Of a stretch of DNA of 64,000 nucleotides, positions 12,221 to 24,297 are shown piece after piece. Position numbers and translations under genes: made by a program. The stretch covers positions 14,661,967 through 14,725,966 of the forward strand of contig HG738140.1 of the NCBI GenBank assembly GCA_000499405.2, given 5' to 3'. The notes under the pieces were generated by a model, which made no database searches, was not told where the DNA came from, and saw nothing but the letters and a program-made list of their open reading frames with translations. Position 1 is the stretch's first letter, and each line of letters starts with the position of its first letter. Origin of the DNA: Onchocerca volvulus (taxonomy: Eukaryota; Nematoda; Chromadorea; Rhabditida; Onchocercidae).

Positions 12221-14003
12221 ATGCCGTTGGATTATTCGAAGTGGAAAACTATCGAAGTATCAGATGATGAGGATGACACACATCCAAATATCGATACACC
12301 ATCGCTATTTCGATGGCGACATCAAGCACGTTTGGAACGTATGGCTGAGCGTAAACAGGAAAAGGAGAGGTTGATGGAAGAGAAGTCAAGTGTAGAGAAG
12401 CGAATATTGGTTAGCTTCGAAGGTTTTTTTGTTTTTAATCCTGTCTAGACAGACACTAATTATTTGTTTTGCTAATTATTTTCCATACTTTATAGGAAGT
12501 ACAAGAAAAGTTGAGGAATAGTGAATTGGACGATAAAGAAAGGATCAAGTTGGAGCTTGAGATTGAGGAAATTAAGAAACAAGAAGAAGAATATCAGAAA
12601 AAGGAAAAAGAATTGGATGAGAAAGAGAAGAACGAACCGTGGAATGTTGATACAATTGGCCATGAAGCATTCAGTAAATCGGTCTCTCCCCATCTATATT
12701 TTTTGTTTATTTACCTCTTTATATCTTATTTGCAATGTTTTAACTTCAAATTTTTTTAAAATTCTTGTTCTGGTTTTCAGCGTATCAATAAAATAACTGA
12801 TAAGAAACCCGAACTACCGAAATTATCGGAAGAAGAGGAAAGCAAACGCATGGTTTGTTGTTTAACTTTGATTATTTATATAAATAGTAGGATGCTTGTG
12901 CGTTTTATGTTATTATCTCTCTGCTTCTTTCTTTTTTTTATGACACATCACTTTGCAGTCCGATTTTTTCACGAAGAACGAAAAGTTGCTGAAAATATTT
13001 GGTGCTATGCATGGCTTGGAAGAATCCGAAAAGTATTTGTTGGAGCACCCTCATTTGGCATCCGAATTTACTGCTAGCTGGCTTACCATTCAAGCACTTA
13101 GTCTTGCAATGGAATTCGAGGTAAAAAGCATCTTTTGGGGAAGTAACATTTTTTGATTCTTTTTAATTTTTGATGCTTTAATATTTTATTCTATCCTAGT
13201 GATGTCATGTGATTTAGGATAAGAAGATGTGCATTATGGCGGAACAATGTATTATTATTCAGTATTTGCTTGAATTATCGAAAACTCTGCATGCACTTGC
13301 CACCAACACAAATGTCATTAAGAATTTCTTCAAAAAGTAGATTTATGTTACTATATTTATCATGTGCTTATTCATATCATTTCCCTGAACACAGATTTAT
13401 TTTTATTGGCGCTAGATACTGGTTTTTTGCACTAGCTAAATACAAGAAATTCTAAAATTCTTATAGTGGTAGCGTTTTAGCATAGATGTGAAGACAAATA
13501 ACTTATACGTTGATGTATAGGTTCCGTGCTGCCGATCCTTCCTATGCGAAAATGTTTCGGCAAGAAGTTGATGCTTTCTGCGATAGACTTCGTAAGAGAG
13601 GCAAAGACAAGCGTGATGCAGCGATTGCTGAATATGAAGCAGAAGAAAAAGTAAAGCGTATTGCTGCGTCACCGGGTGGTTTAGATCCTCAAGAAGTGTA
13701 TGAAAGTTTGCCTGAGGTTCTTTTTTTTTTCTTATAATTTACGTGGTATCAAATTTTCTTGTTTTATAATTAGAGAGAATTTGCTTCATGTCGTATTTCT
13801 CTTTAGTAATTGATATTTTTTCTTTTCAGGATATGAAAGCCGCTTTTGATAGTCAAGAAGTGTCACGCTTGCAGGAAGTCGCCGAGAAGATGGATCGTGA
13901 AGTATTTTCATATCATTTGCAACGATGTATTGATAGTGGTTTGTGGATTCCGAATGCAAATGCAGCTAAAGAGGAAAGCGTTAACGAAAATGAAGAATCT
14001 TAA
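12221..14003 (+). CDS. cdc-37: CDC37, HSP90 co-chaperone for protein kinases
   Basis: Recruits client kinases to HSP90 in the cytosol. Seven exons: 12221-12409, 12496-12681, 12781-12852, 12959-13120, 13218-13336, 13521-13716, 13830-14003 (TAA). They give 365 residues; human has 378. The N-terminal kinase-binding part begins MPLDYSKW and holds [20 protein letters not shown], which is nearly identical to human CDC37. Ser14 corresponds to the regulatory CK2-site Ser13. A long charged coiled coil follows (exons 1-2), then [15 protein letters not shown]. The middle HSP90-binding domain (exons 4-5) contains [14 protein letters not shown]. The C-terminal helix has [14 protein letters not shown] and [12 protein letters not shown], both hallmarks of the family. 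AATAAA at 14153-14158. Confidence 0.96.
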
Positions 14004-15824
14004 AGTGATCTCTGTTTGAATATTGTTGAGTTGCCACTATAGTATGGCTGTCCTTCACATTTATAGGAATACATAGTTTTCTGATGCATTGAAATCATAT
14101 TCCTTCAATATCATATAAGGGTGTTTTTACATTTTCTTACTAATTGTTATCGAATAAACTGACTGTTTATTAAAATTTATGTTTTTTTTTTTCTAATATT
14201 TTATATGCCTCATCAGGAAACTGCATTTTACTAATTAATTAAATAAGATTACTTTAGTCCATGGCTTATTACAATTTACTTTTATTACCACTATCAAAGT
14301 GTGACATTGAATATTGTACGATATAAATTATGCTTATTTTAGATGATCTTAAACGAAACTGATTTTTTCATTTTTATTGATTATATAATGCTCTATTCAT
14401 GTTAAAATACCTATAATGATATTTTGTGATATTATTGCGATATTTTTTTCGTGTTAAAACAACAGTTATGGAAGTTCATTTCTCAACATTTTAAATTCAC
14501 ATAGAAGTGGAAGAATATGAGTTTCTAATATAATTTTTTCAGAATTACATTTGTTAGATTGTATAAATTTAGATCAAATCTAAAGATTCAAAGTCTATTA
14601 TTTGGCTTAGATAAAAAATACGTTTATGTTTGATTGCACTGATGTGCTTGCTATATTTATCTAATCCAAGAAATGGTTTTCCCCAAACATTAAAGTTACC
14701 TTGCAAGAACGGGTTCTTTTTTTTTTTTTTTTTTAATTTATAGCTTCCCATTCAACTTTTTGTAACCAGAATGGCGGGAAAGTAAGATAACAATGATAAA
14801 TTCATTTCCCACAGGATTTCTTTATTATTGGAAGTTGATATTGTATAGTATGTTGAACTGAATTGTTGCGATTTTCTAAACTTGATAATCCCGCAAGCCT
14901 TTAAAACTTCTAATCGCTTCTTGTCATAATAATTAGTTGCCATCAATCGATGCTGTGTCCTTTGCAAACGGATTTGTCCCGATTAAGTGATTGTTACAGG
15001 AGCACAGAAGGGAAATGATGATAAAGAGAGGAGAAGTGGAATGTCTAGAATCTGATGCCCCTCGAGAATTCGTATGTAAATACTTCCGAAAAACTATCGT
15101 TAGAAGCTTTTCACATAGACAAGTCCCTGAAGAACTGTGCATTCTATCATAAGAATGGGAGAAATTTTTGGCATATAATGAGGTCTATATCGATGATTTG
15201 GGTTATAGGGTCTAAGGGTTCTAATATTATCCGGATAGGTATGTGAAGGGATGTTATATGAACTTCCCTAACTACTCAGAATTTATTCACTCAATCTTAT
15301 TATCTCTTAGCGTAAATCAATAGTGACAAATTTGTTCAAAAACTAACATATATCACCTTTTCGGTGACAACAGCAAGAGATTGTGATACGCATCTGCAAT
15401 AAAAGGGGACAAGGTTGCCATTCTGGTGGATTTAAATCGTTTTTAAGTTAAATTTTGACTGCTGAGATATTATTGGTAGGGTAATATACTGATTGGCAAA
15501 ATTTGAAATTGTAGAATATAAGGAAATATAGGATAAGCTATGAAGAAATATTTGTCGTGGATTATCTATTCCCAAGTTCTAATAAAATTTATGGTAAACT
15601 TATAGCTATTTATTCATGGCACACTAGGAATAAACTACCAAATCAATTTTATTTCCTCTATACACTTTGAAATATTTAATTTGTGAAATAAGTGGCATAA
15701 GCAATGCAGGTTTAAAAATCTGTCCATGCGATATTTAGATTCGTTTCTAATAACCATCCGACATTGTTAGAAGAAATAGTAGTAGTTAGAATTCTTGCAC
15801 TATTTTTATGTTATAATACAAATT
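14004..15824. other. Intergenic between cdc-37 and the NRF-6-like gene (convergent)
   Basis: 1.8 kb between two facing 3' ends. It contains the cdc-37 poly(A) signal (14153-14158) and a T run at about 14717-14734. No exon with convincing coding character was found on either strand. Confidence 0.5.
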
Positions 15825-18800
15825 TCATCCGATGTCGGCAGTTTTAGATTGTTGTAGCCCGTAATCTTTAGTAAGTTTCACTGCTGCATTTTTACCACCA
15901 TCGTGGAAGATGATCTTTTCCAGATTCAATGCTGGTAGTTCGGCAAGTAACGCACAAATGAGACCAAAAAAGTAAGACAGCATAAGTTGTACTATGCAAT
16001 GCCCAAAAATTGGCCATTTTGTTGTATAAATAATTGGAAATGGTACCAACAAATATGTGAATACTACTAATACCATGTGAACCAAATATACCTGAAATAT
16101 TTGGATACTAAAGCAGGTGAAGAAGATCAGTGATTTGGTTTCATATATATCTTATTGTAGCTTCATTATATAAAAGGATCTTAGTGAAAATAGCCGTAAT
16201 TCTATTAATTATTATAGCCAAAATATTCGGTTGGGACATTTTTTAGTGATACCAAAAATATCTTCTGACTGAAAAAAAAAAAAAAAAAAATGAAAAATTG
16301 TAGATGAATTGCAATAATTACCGAATAACAAAGCGATGATAATGGTATAAACAATTTCATGCTAAGCAATCTGTTAATAATCCCTCCATTGTCGGTGTGA
16401 CAAGCATAGATAAGCCAAGCCATAGACAAGGCGAATATTGTCCGATGGAAACCGCCATAGACAAGATGATAAATGCGCCAATCCCAACCCTAAAGAATGA
16501 TGAAATTTTATAAATTTTTCCAAACAAATATGCCAATCGCTGTACCGGCCAGCGTTTCTTCAGTCTTTCAATCATGCCACATTCTTGGCAATATCACTGG
16601 AGTACAGTCCACAATTGAGTGAGTATTTTCTATTTCCGTGAGTTCAAAAAATATCCAATTACATACAATATATCAATTTGGTATAATTTGTTGCTTTGAA
16701 ATTTAAGTAGAAAAATAGACACAATGTACCTGTAAAGCTGGATACAAGCCAAAAATGGACCAAAAACAAGCAATAGATCCAAAAGTCCAACCGAAAGCTT
16801 GAAATCTCATGCTTCGTTGACGCGTTTGTTTTATACATTTTTGAACTACCACTAAATAATATCCCAATAGTAAACCAACAATATATGGTCCTATTCGATA
16901 CTGTGGCTTTATATACATTAATACATGGTGCTGCAAGATTATTTATCTTGATATTTCAATTAAATTCGTCCTAAATTTTAGTTTTCACGACTAGAATCCA
17001 CTTCCTCTCCTGGTAAATTGCTCGGAAAAAAATCCGACATCATTCTTTGGTTTTAACCAAAAAGTTGGAGACTTCAAATTAATTACAAAAATTTCAGTTA
17101 TAACTTCGCCTTTAATATTTAACTAACACTTAGATTAAATATTTTTAAGAATTACCTTAATAAAATCAGCACTAAATATTTCTGGTTGCTTCCAAAGAAA
17201 CTGGGTTGGCGGAAAGTTCCAGTATATCATGCCAGACATATTTAGAAAACTAGATGACAATATGATTAGCAATGAGATAGCGAATCCAATTCGCGGCACT
17301 TGATGCAGCAATAATAAGAATATCGGTGACAAGAGGTAGTAAATGAATTCGGTACCAATGTACCTGTAATTAACTTAATTTATTTCACATCAGTGCGCTC
17401 ATTAAGCAAAATAACTCCCGCCCGATTTTATTCGTGATAGTAAATTCATGCTACTATGAAGTCGATTCAGTCATCTTATCACTAATCGATGAAGATTTCA
17501 CCAATCGATACCACTAGTACTTTATTTAGCGGACTTAAATATGTAGTGTGAGATTAGTCTCAAATTTTCTGTTAATAATGAATTTAAATCCATAGTGTCC
17601 ATCAGGTATGTGATTTTACATCCTTAAATAGACTTATTTCGTAGTAAGAAATTCTCCAATAATAAATGTAAGATGTAATATAAATATCTAGTGAACTGAT
17701 TACTCGCCTCATCGATCCTTAACTTACAATATGGCCTACCAGCTTCCCTAACGCTTCAAGATAATCCTTCTGCGCCTTTATTTTCTTTGTGCTTTTCCTA
17801 TTAAATCGCAAAGTGACTATAAATTATTCCTTTTGCTTCAAAAAGTCAGACAAAATATTGAAATTTATATAACTGACCATGTCCACGGCATGCAGCGATT
17901 TTCAAACAAACTGTTAATGAAGAGGACATTTTCCCACCAATGTTTGGGACACTGAACAGCGGGATCAGTGGGAGGCCACATTGGATGGAAATGCTGAATT
18001 GATACACGCGTTCCAATATCTACCAGGACATATATATAAGCTGGCCATAAGCGAATAATCCGATGACGGTAAAAACGTAACCAGTAACTGAACGATGTCC
18101 AGGTTGGTATCGTTTCTGAAAAAAATTCAAATTTTCATTTTTTTGCCAAGAAAAAGAGAGAAATTTTAGAATACTAGAAATTATTGCTGATATTTATTGT
18201 TATTGTTAAAAGATTAATTGGAACTCAAATATTTGAAAGATCAAAATACATGATAAAAGATCAACAATAAAGATACGATAAGTGTTTGCAACAATTTTAG
18301 GAAAGCACTTCATTAGCTTCCATTATCTCAGAAAAATTTTTGAATCTTCACTTCTGATAATTTGAAATAAACGATAGCACACCTGATGAATTTCTTTGAA
18401 TTTTCTTAAACCAAGTAAAAGCAGTCAATGTAGCACTGAGCACCAGAAACGTATCTACGGCAAGTGTAAAATTTGTAATCCACTGATTGTAGAAGTGATC
18501 GACCATATCGTTTTTAAATTCTTCGACATTATCCAAATAGGCCTATAGACCAAAATTCAGAAGGATTCATTTGTCCAGTCTTTTAAACCATGATTTTACT
18601 TCGAAATTTCATACCTGCACAAAAATAAATGAATGGCCAATAACGGTCCAGACCATCGATAGGAAACGCATACCGAACATGCAAGTGATCGTTGATTGTG
18701 AATCTTTTGGCATTTGGATTAATTTCGACAAATTTTTCTTTGCGGAAAATGCCAAAAAGAATTCCACCCATTTATTCCTGACATGGAATATTACTTAAAT

Positions 18801-20180
18801 CAAGAATACAGTAAATTTCTACTACATCTAAATAATAGCCATATTATATGAGAGATTAATAAGTATATCACATACCCAGTCTGTTTTCCTTTCTTGATAT
18901 GATAAAGAGTGGCAACTACAACAAGTAACATGAAGTTTTGATGTAAAATAAATTCTGCGATAGCCATTGGTTTTTCGTACCATTGTTGATCATGACGTGA
19001 TTTGGTGCAGGAAATATAATCGATTGCTATAGCATCAGTGGATATCATTGATCGCCATTCATCCAGTAACTATATACAATTCAACGTCAAGAAAATAATT
19101 GAATAAGCAGTATGGAATAAGATAGTCTTCAGAAAATAAACAAATTGGCGTAATCTCACTTTATTAGAATAATTATGTTCTGTTGTTGTTATACCTTGTT
19201 TCGATCATTATAACAAGTAGATGGAATACAAATCCCGTAAGCTACTCCATCACTTCTTTTATTGTCTTCATTATAACCGAAGCAGTAATTCAACGGATGC
19301 TCGGATTTTGAATAGGGCGCCTCTCCGGCAGCTTGAATACATTTGTATGCTCGGAATACCTGAAAAATTGCTTTCAATAATTTCATAATTACAAAAGCCA
19401 GAAAAGATGTCCAAAAAAAAAAAAAATCCAAAAAAAAAATTTTCCAAAAAATTTCTGGTAAATCCAAAAAAAAAAAAAAATTTTGAAGAAAGGTTACACT
19501 TCAGTAGTTCTAATAACCTTCAATCGTATCAATTCATAAAAACTGGCAACCAAACAATCCATTCATGTTTCCTATTTTCAACCATAATTTAGCAACTCAT
19601 TTAGTAAGAATAAAATCACTGAAAAAGTACCCAGCGATCTTGATCCCTACTAGAAAACTGCTCTGCGTCACCAGATGTATAAGCTGTGATAAAAAATTCC
19701 TTCTGCGCTGGAATCGTATTGTAATCCAGCAAATATGGACCAATCTAAAATTTTGAAGAATCTTAGATCTTAAAATTTTTAATTTCATAGTTTCGCTATT
19801 ACTAGAGCTGAGGAATCAGCCATTTCATTACGGCTCCATTTAAGATATGCTGAATACATTCATATAGCTAATGATTCAAAAAGATGAAAAATGTCAGAAG
19901 AAATGTGCTGATTTGTTAATCGATGACGACTTTTCTGCGCTATTTGTTAGCATTTGGACGAATTGCGAATTAATTTAGAGCTAATCACTGTACTGTCCTA
20001 TCAATTAACAATATTTACCTTTGTAAGGCTATCACCACAAAGTTGACTGACATTGAGTTTTGCTACGGCATTAATGAAACTAAATACGATCTTTTCGTTG
20101 TAATTATTCAAATCGCCGATACTTCTTTCTGCATGAAATAATACGATAAATAATACTGATACCACCACTGACTGCCACAT
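15825..20180 (-). CDS. NRF-6-like acyltransferase-3 family membrane protein
   Basis: C. elegans NRF-6/NDG-4 relatives are multi-pass membrane acyltransferase-3 proteins, some acting in lipid or yolk transport and drug uptake. The substrate here is unknown. Twelve minus-strand exons: 20180-20019, 19867-19832, 19744-19631, 19359-19195, 19069-18876, 18777-18615, 18542-18383, 18115-17878, 17363-17156, 16930-16730, 16489-16322, 16091-15825. They give 691 residues in one frame. Residues 1-17 look like a signal peptide (MWQSVVVSVLFIVLFHA). The luminal NRF domain (about 40-180) has the expected Cys pattern: QLCGD, YKCI, NYCFGY, YGICIPSTC. The acyltransferase domain shows GMRFLSMVWTVIGH, FYRHRIIRLWPAYIYVLV, WYIGTEFIYYLLSPIF, MYIKPQYRIGPYIVG and FIPLSSLCYSVYLVH. 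A 36-base microexon (19867-19832) is required to keep frame. ATTTCAG sits 5 bases before the ATG. Confidence 0.9.
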
Positions 20181-20185
20181 ATCAG

Positions 20186-20192
20186 CTGAAAT
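20186..20192 (-). promoter_or_regulatory. Candidate spliced-leader acceptor of the NRF-6-like gene
   Basis: On the minus strand ATTTCAG immediately precedes CTGAT-ATG, giving a 5-base leader. This is typical of nematode trans-spliced mRNAs. Confidence 0.55.
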
Positions 20193-22277
20193 GAATTATT
20201 GATGGCATCAAAAGTGTTCATAATTTTTTTCATCTAATGGTTTTCTCAAATTCATCTCAGAGATTTAACGTGATATGCATAGGATAATCAGAATCAAGCG
20301 ATTAGAAAATCAATAGAGAAAACAAAATGGTAATAATTAACAAATGCACATTTAAAGAATGAATAAAAGTCAAAAGATAACTATGTTATCCATAGAAAAT
20401 GACTATCTACGTTTCCTTTATGGAAGGTTAGCTCACAATAGAATTGAACAGAAGATACCGGAAAGAATAGTTATATTTATAGAAGTAATTGAAACAATTC
20501 CAGAAACGGATGAGAGAATAAATGAATAAATGGATAAATAATGAAGAATGAATGAATGGATGGATGGATGAGTGGATGAATGAAAAGATCGAAAGAAATA
20601 TTTACTAATTATTGTTTGCAATACTAAATAGAATTTTTTCTCTCATTAAAATTTGTAATATGAAATACAAAGGTTGCGGCAGCAACATTCAATGAAATTT
20701 CACTTTAATTGACGGCAGTAAAAAAAAAAAAAAAGTTCACATTAATTACAAATATGCGAAAATTTCTTGATTTTATAGTCTCGCAAATTCAAGAAGTTGA
20801 TGTAAAGTAAAATTAAGTGATATCGTTTTTACGGCATATTTCTCAATATTATGCATTAAATTGGAATTGATCATCGATCTCTTTTATGAAGCAAATGATT
20901 CTACTGTAATGACTAGAAATTTGTTCTTAGACGAAAGGTCGTGTAAACTGTTTTCAATTTAAAAATAGGTGAAGGATGTTCCAATATTTCCCTATTTGAA
21001 TGATCTTTACACTCTTCTTGAATCAACAACTTCAACTCATCAGTAGTTGCAATTTTTGTTACGTGATATGATTTATGATTATATTATTAACTACTTTTCC
21101 GGATTTCTCAGAATAATTCCGAGCTCTCCTCGAAATCTTTTTACCTCCTTCTCCCTCTTCATGATGAGATGATAATACAGAACATGCGAAATGCCAAAGA
21201 ATCAACGAGGGAAATCGGTTATTGAAATGTGCGCTAATTTTAAAAGACAGTGCAAATAGGTTTCTTATGAATATGGAAGCATCAACAGTAATGAAATCGA
21301 TGAAAATAGGCGTAAATGACTGTATAAATCTTTTGCTCTAATTTTAGATGAAATGAAGAAATGAGTGATGAACTGAACCTGACACAGTAAATCAAAAAGG
21401 ACTAATCTTTGGTTATACTCATTGAATGGAATTAGCTGATTCCATCTAATTGAGCATTTTAATCCATTTCAAACTGGTTCTTTCAATCCCGGAAATTTAA
21501 ATCTTCAAACATCTCAACTTATCGAACGACTACGCAACAAATGAAATAATGGAAACAACGCATCTTAACACAAAACCATTTTAAACTTGAAATTAAACTT
21601 GCCCTTGACAATTAAGATGCTCCTATGGAGTTCGATTGATTCGCTTTACAGTATGTTTTCTTCTTCTCCACTATTAATCACTGATTTCTGAACAACTATT
21701 GTTTCCTCACAGTTCTGAATTTCGCTCTCTTCGAATCTAATAGTAGCAGTAATAATGATAAGTAATGAATACATTCATTAGAAGAACGAAAAAAATAGGA
21801 ATTTGCAGTAGCATTCAAAGATAAACTATTTTTGGGATGTATAATTGAACAACTTCGTAGTAGCACTCTTTGGATGACCTGAATTTCGCTACCGCACCCC
21901 TTCTTCTGTCCTTTCTTTTCTCCATCCATTCAATCTGTTCATTCATTTATCCTTCCAAAAATTTGTCCTGCTCAGGCAGGCAGGATGAAGGCTTTTGCGA
22001 AAAGTGATTACTTGGATAAATCCAACTGATGTGATAAACATATCTGCCGGATCCTGCACATCCCAACTGCAATGCGATCAATGCTCTTTGTTAGCAGCAC
22101 AATAAGATGAGAGCCGACCAACAACGACTGTCACTATGACATCACTTCTGAAATTAAAATATCTACTCGTTGATATTTCATCAAATCAATTCTCAATTCA
22201 ATTGTATCAATATTTCCTATGTCATATCAATACACATTTCAACGATTAAATAAACAATAATTCAAATTCCATGGCAT
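20193..22277. other. Intergenic upstream of the NRF-6-like gene
   Basis: 2 kb, AT-rich. It contains the ATGA/ATGG microsatellite listed separately and a small GC-richer stem (TCCTGC...GCAGGA) near 21966-21985. No gene was recognised. Confidence 0.5.
20511..20587. repeat. Degenerate tetranucleotide microsatellite (ATGA/ATGG)
   Basis: Imperfect tandem AATG/GATG units, including runs of ATGA and ATGG with single-base changes. It lies upstream of the NRF-6-like gene. Confidence 0.85.
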
Positions 22278-22350
22278 GGCCCTGTGGCCTAATGGACAAG
22301 GCGTCGCTCTCCTAAAGCGAAGACTGCAGGTTCGAGTCCTGCCAGGGTCG
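22278..22350 (+). tRNA. tRNA-Arg (anticodon CCT)
   Basis: A 73-base cloverleaf. Acceptor stem GGCCCTG pairs with CAGGGTC (one G-U), discriminator G. D arm GCC...GGC with TAATGGACAA. Anticodon stem TCGCT/AGCGA closes a 7-base loop CTCCTAA with CCT at 34-36, which reads AGG. Variable loop AGACT. T arm GCAGG-TTCGAGT-CCTGC. A box and B box are present, there is no intron, and a T run follows about 15 bases downstream as a Pol III terminator. Looks functional. Confidence 0.95.
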
Positions 22351-23874
22351 GCATTGTCAATCGCTTTTTGCAAAGCATTTACCAAATGTTGCGTTATTTA
22401 TAGTCGATCTAATTTTGCAGACAAACAGCATACAACAGTCATTACTTTCGACGACACTCCCTTTTTCCCAATCAGTAATGAAGAATTTCCTTCCTTTCCA
22501 CAGTTGCTCGAAAAGAAATATAAACGAGACATAAGGTCACGTCACACGCAATGTTTCCTTCAAATCGCTAATTTCTATGCGACCTGTGTTAGTTATTCGA
22601 TTAATTCGTAAGGAAATGTTGCAGAAAGGGAGGGAGCATAATAATTTCCATTAATTTTATTATCGTTGGGAGAGTTACGAAATTTCTCCCTATCAATTTG
22701 CTAGAAACTTTACACTTCCATCCATTTCATCAATCGCTGACGTCCAAACTTTACTTTCTACTAGCGTGAGTCATACGTGAATTGACCATCATTCCTTTCC
22801 CGACTATTCACTGTCATTAACAAATTTAAAATGCCGCATTTCAGTTGAATGTAAGAAGAAAATTCTGTTCAAGATGCGAAAACATTAAAAATTATGCCAA
22901 AATATACGTTACTCGGTTAACACTAAGGTTAGCTACTTAAAGTATAATGGAAAATATGCGTATTTAATTGGCTATCCGCTCAGTCATTCCTGATCCTGCT
23001 GATAGAATAATGAAAGTGAAAGACTTAAAGAAAAAGAAATTGAATTTGCATCAAATTGATTTAAAAGTTTATATGATTGTGGATGATCTCTTTTCCTTTC
23101 AATGAAAACTATCTGTCAATTATAAAAATTACGATATCTTCACATTGTATTGACATAAAGCATAAATTATCGTCACAAAATTTGAATTCTTACATGGCAA
23201 GTTATAGAATTGATTATCAAAAAGTTTTCCAGCTTTGCTGGAAACCAGAAATTGTCTTCTTTGTTTACAGTATACTCACTCAATATAACAATAATCTGCT
23301 CACAAAGGTAAAACTTGATGTGATGATTTGTAGAGATAAGGATAAAGAATTGAATGTCATCATCCAAGCTACTACTACTAATACCATTAATTTCAATGCC
23401 GTGAAAAGTTTGATAAGAAGTCCTTTTTATCACACTCAAGCGATTTACCGATAATTGATCATTCCATGTCGCATGTAATTTGATTATGAAACCATGTCTT
23501 GATGATTGACGCAGGCTATTCATTGCACAACATATTTTTTGCTATATTTGAAGAAATATGAGAGAGAGAGAGAGAGAGAAAAGAAGATAAGGAAATGTGG
23601 CCATAAACATAATTATTAATTGGAGAAGACTAATTTGGAAAAAACTCTTCACGGTAGAAACTTTTATGAGAGTAAGGAGAAAAAAAAATCAACGATGCAT
23701 AAACAAAAGTGTTTTGTCGATTGAAGATGTTTATCTTCTGACCTGCGTAGAAGATGAGGAGGAGCTAATAACACAAGAATCATCATCTAGCTCTAAAACA
23801 ATCTCATCTTTTTTCCCCACTTGTCCTTTTGACCTTTACTATTTATCTTTTGTAGTCAACAAAATCTCTATCTC
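22351..23874. other. Intergenic, tRNA to 18S relic
   Basis: AT-rich with overlapping open frames on both strands at about 23077-23523. Neither resembles a known family and neither has a clear splice context. A GA microsatellite lies at 23560-23579. Confidence 0.45.
23560..23579 (+). repeat. (GA)n microsatellite
   Basis: About ten uninterrupted GA dinucleotides. Confidence 0.9.
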
Positions 23875-24297
23875 AAAGGCTATGCCTGTCTCAAAGACTA
23901 AATCATGCATGTTGAAATTCAAATAAACGTATACTGTTGAAATCTCGAACGGCTCATCATAACAGCTATAACGTACTCGATCTTGATCATTCAGCTGTAA
24001 CAATTCTAGAGCTAACGAGCGCCAAAAATTGGAGATTTGAACCAAGCGGATTATTGGCCCGTTAATTGGTGACTCTGATGATTAGCTGCGGCTAATCGCA
24101 TGGTTTTGCCCGGTGACCGGTCTATCAGGTGTCTGCCTTATCAACTTTCGATGATAATTTATGTGGCTATCATGGTTGTTACGAGAATAAGGGTTCGATT
24201 CCGGAAAGAAAGCCTGAAAAACGGTTACCACATCCAAGGAAAGCAGTAGGCGCGCAAATTATCCACTACCAGAATGAGCAGATAGTAACGAAAAAAA
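23875..24297 (+). pseudogene. 18S rRNA 5'-domain relic (sense orientation)
   Basis: Collinear with the first roughly 500 bases of eukaryotic 18S rRNA, but diverged and shortened. Recognisable blocks in order: TGTCTCAAAGACTAAATCAT (23887-23906, cf. GTCTCAAAGATTAAGCCAT); CGAACGGCTCATCATAACAG; CTCGATCTTGATC; AATTCTAGAGCTAA; CTGCCTTATCAACTTTCGAT (24133-24152); CATGGTTGTTACG; AGAATAAGGGTTCGATTCCG; TACCACATCCAAGGAAAGCA; GGCGCGCAAATTATCCACT; GTAACGAAAAA. Many differences from the conserved rRNA are C-to-T or G-to-A. One obvious deletion removes the block between TTACG and GAGAATAAGG. The rest of 18S, the ITS and 28S are absent. It is a dead rDNA fragment and not an expressed gene. The 5' border is approximate. 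The open frame across it is fortuitous. Confidence 0.85.

Noticed and set aside
23077..23523. Overlapping 125-codon plus and 116-codon minus frames
   Set aside because: No family, no splice context, and opposite-strand frames mirror each other; probably chance openness.
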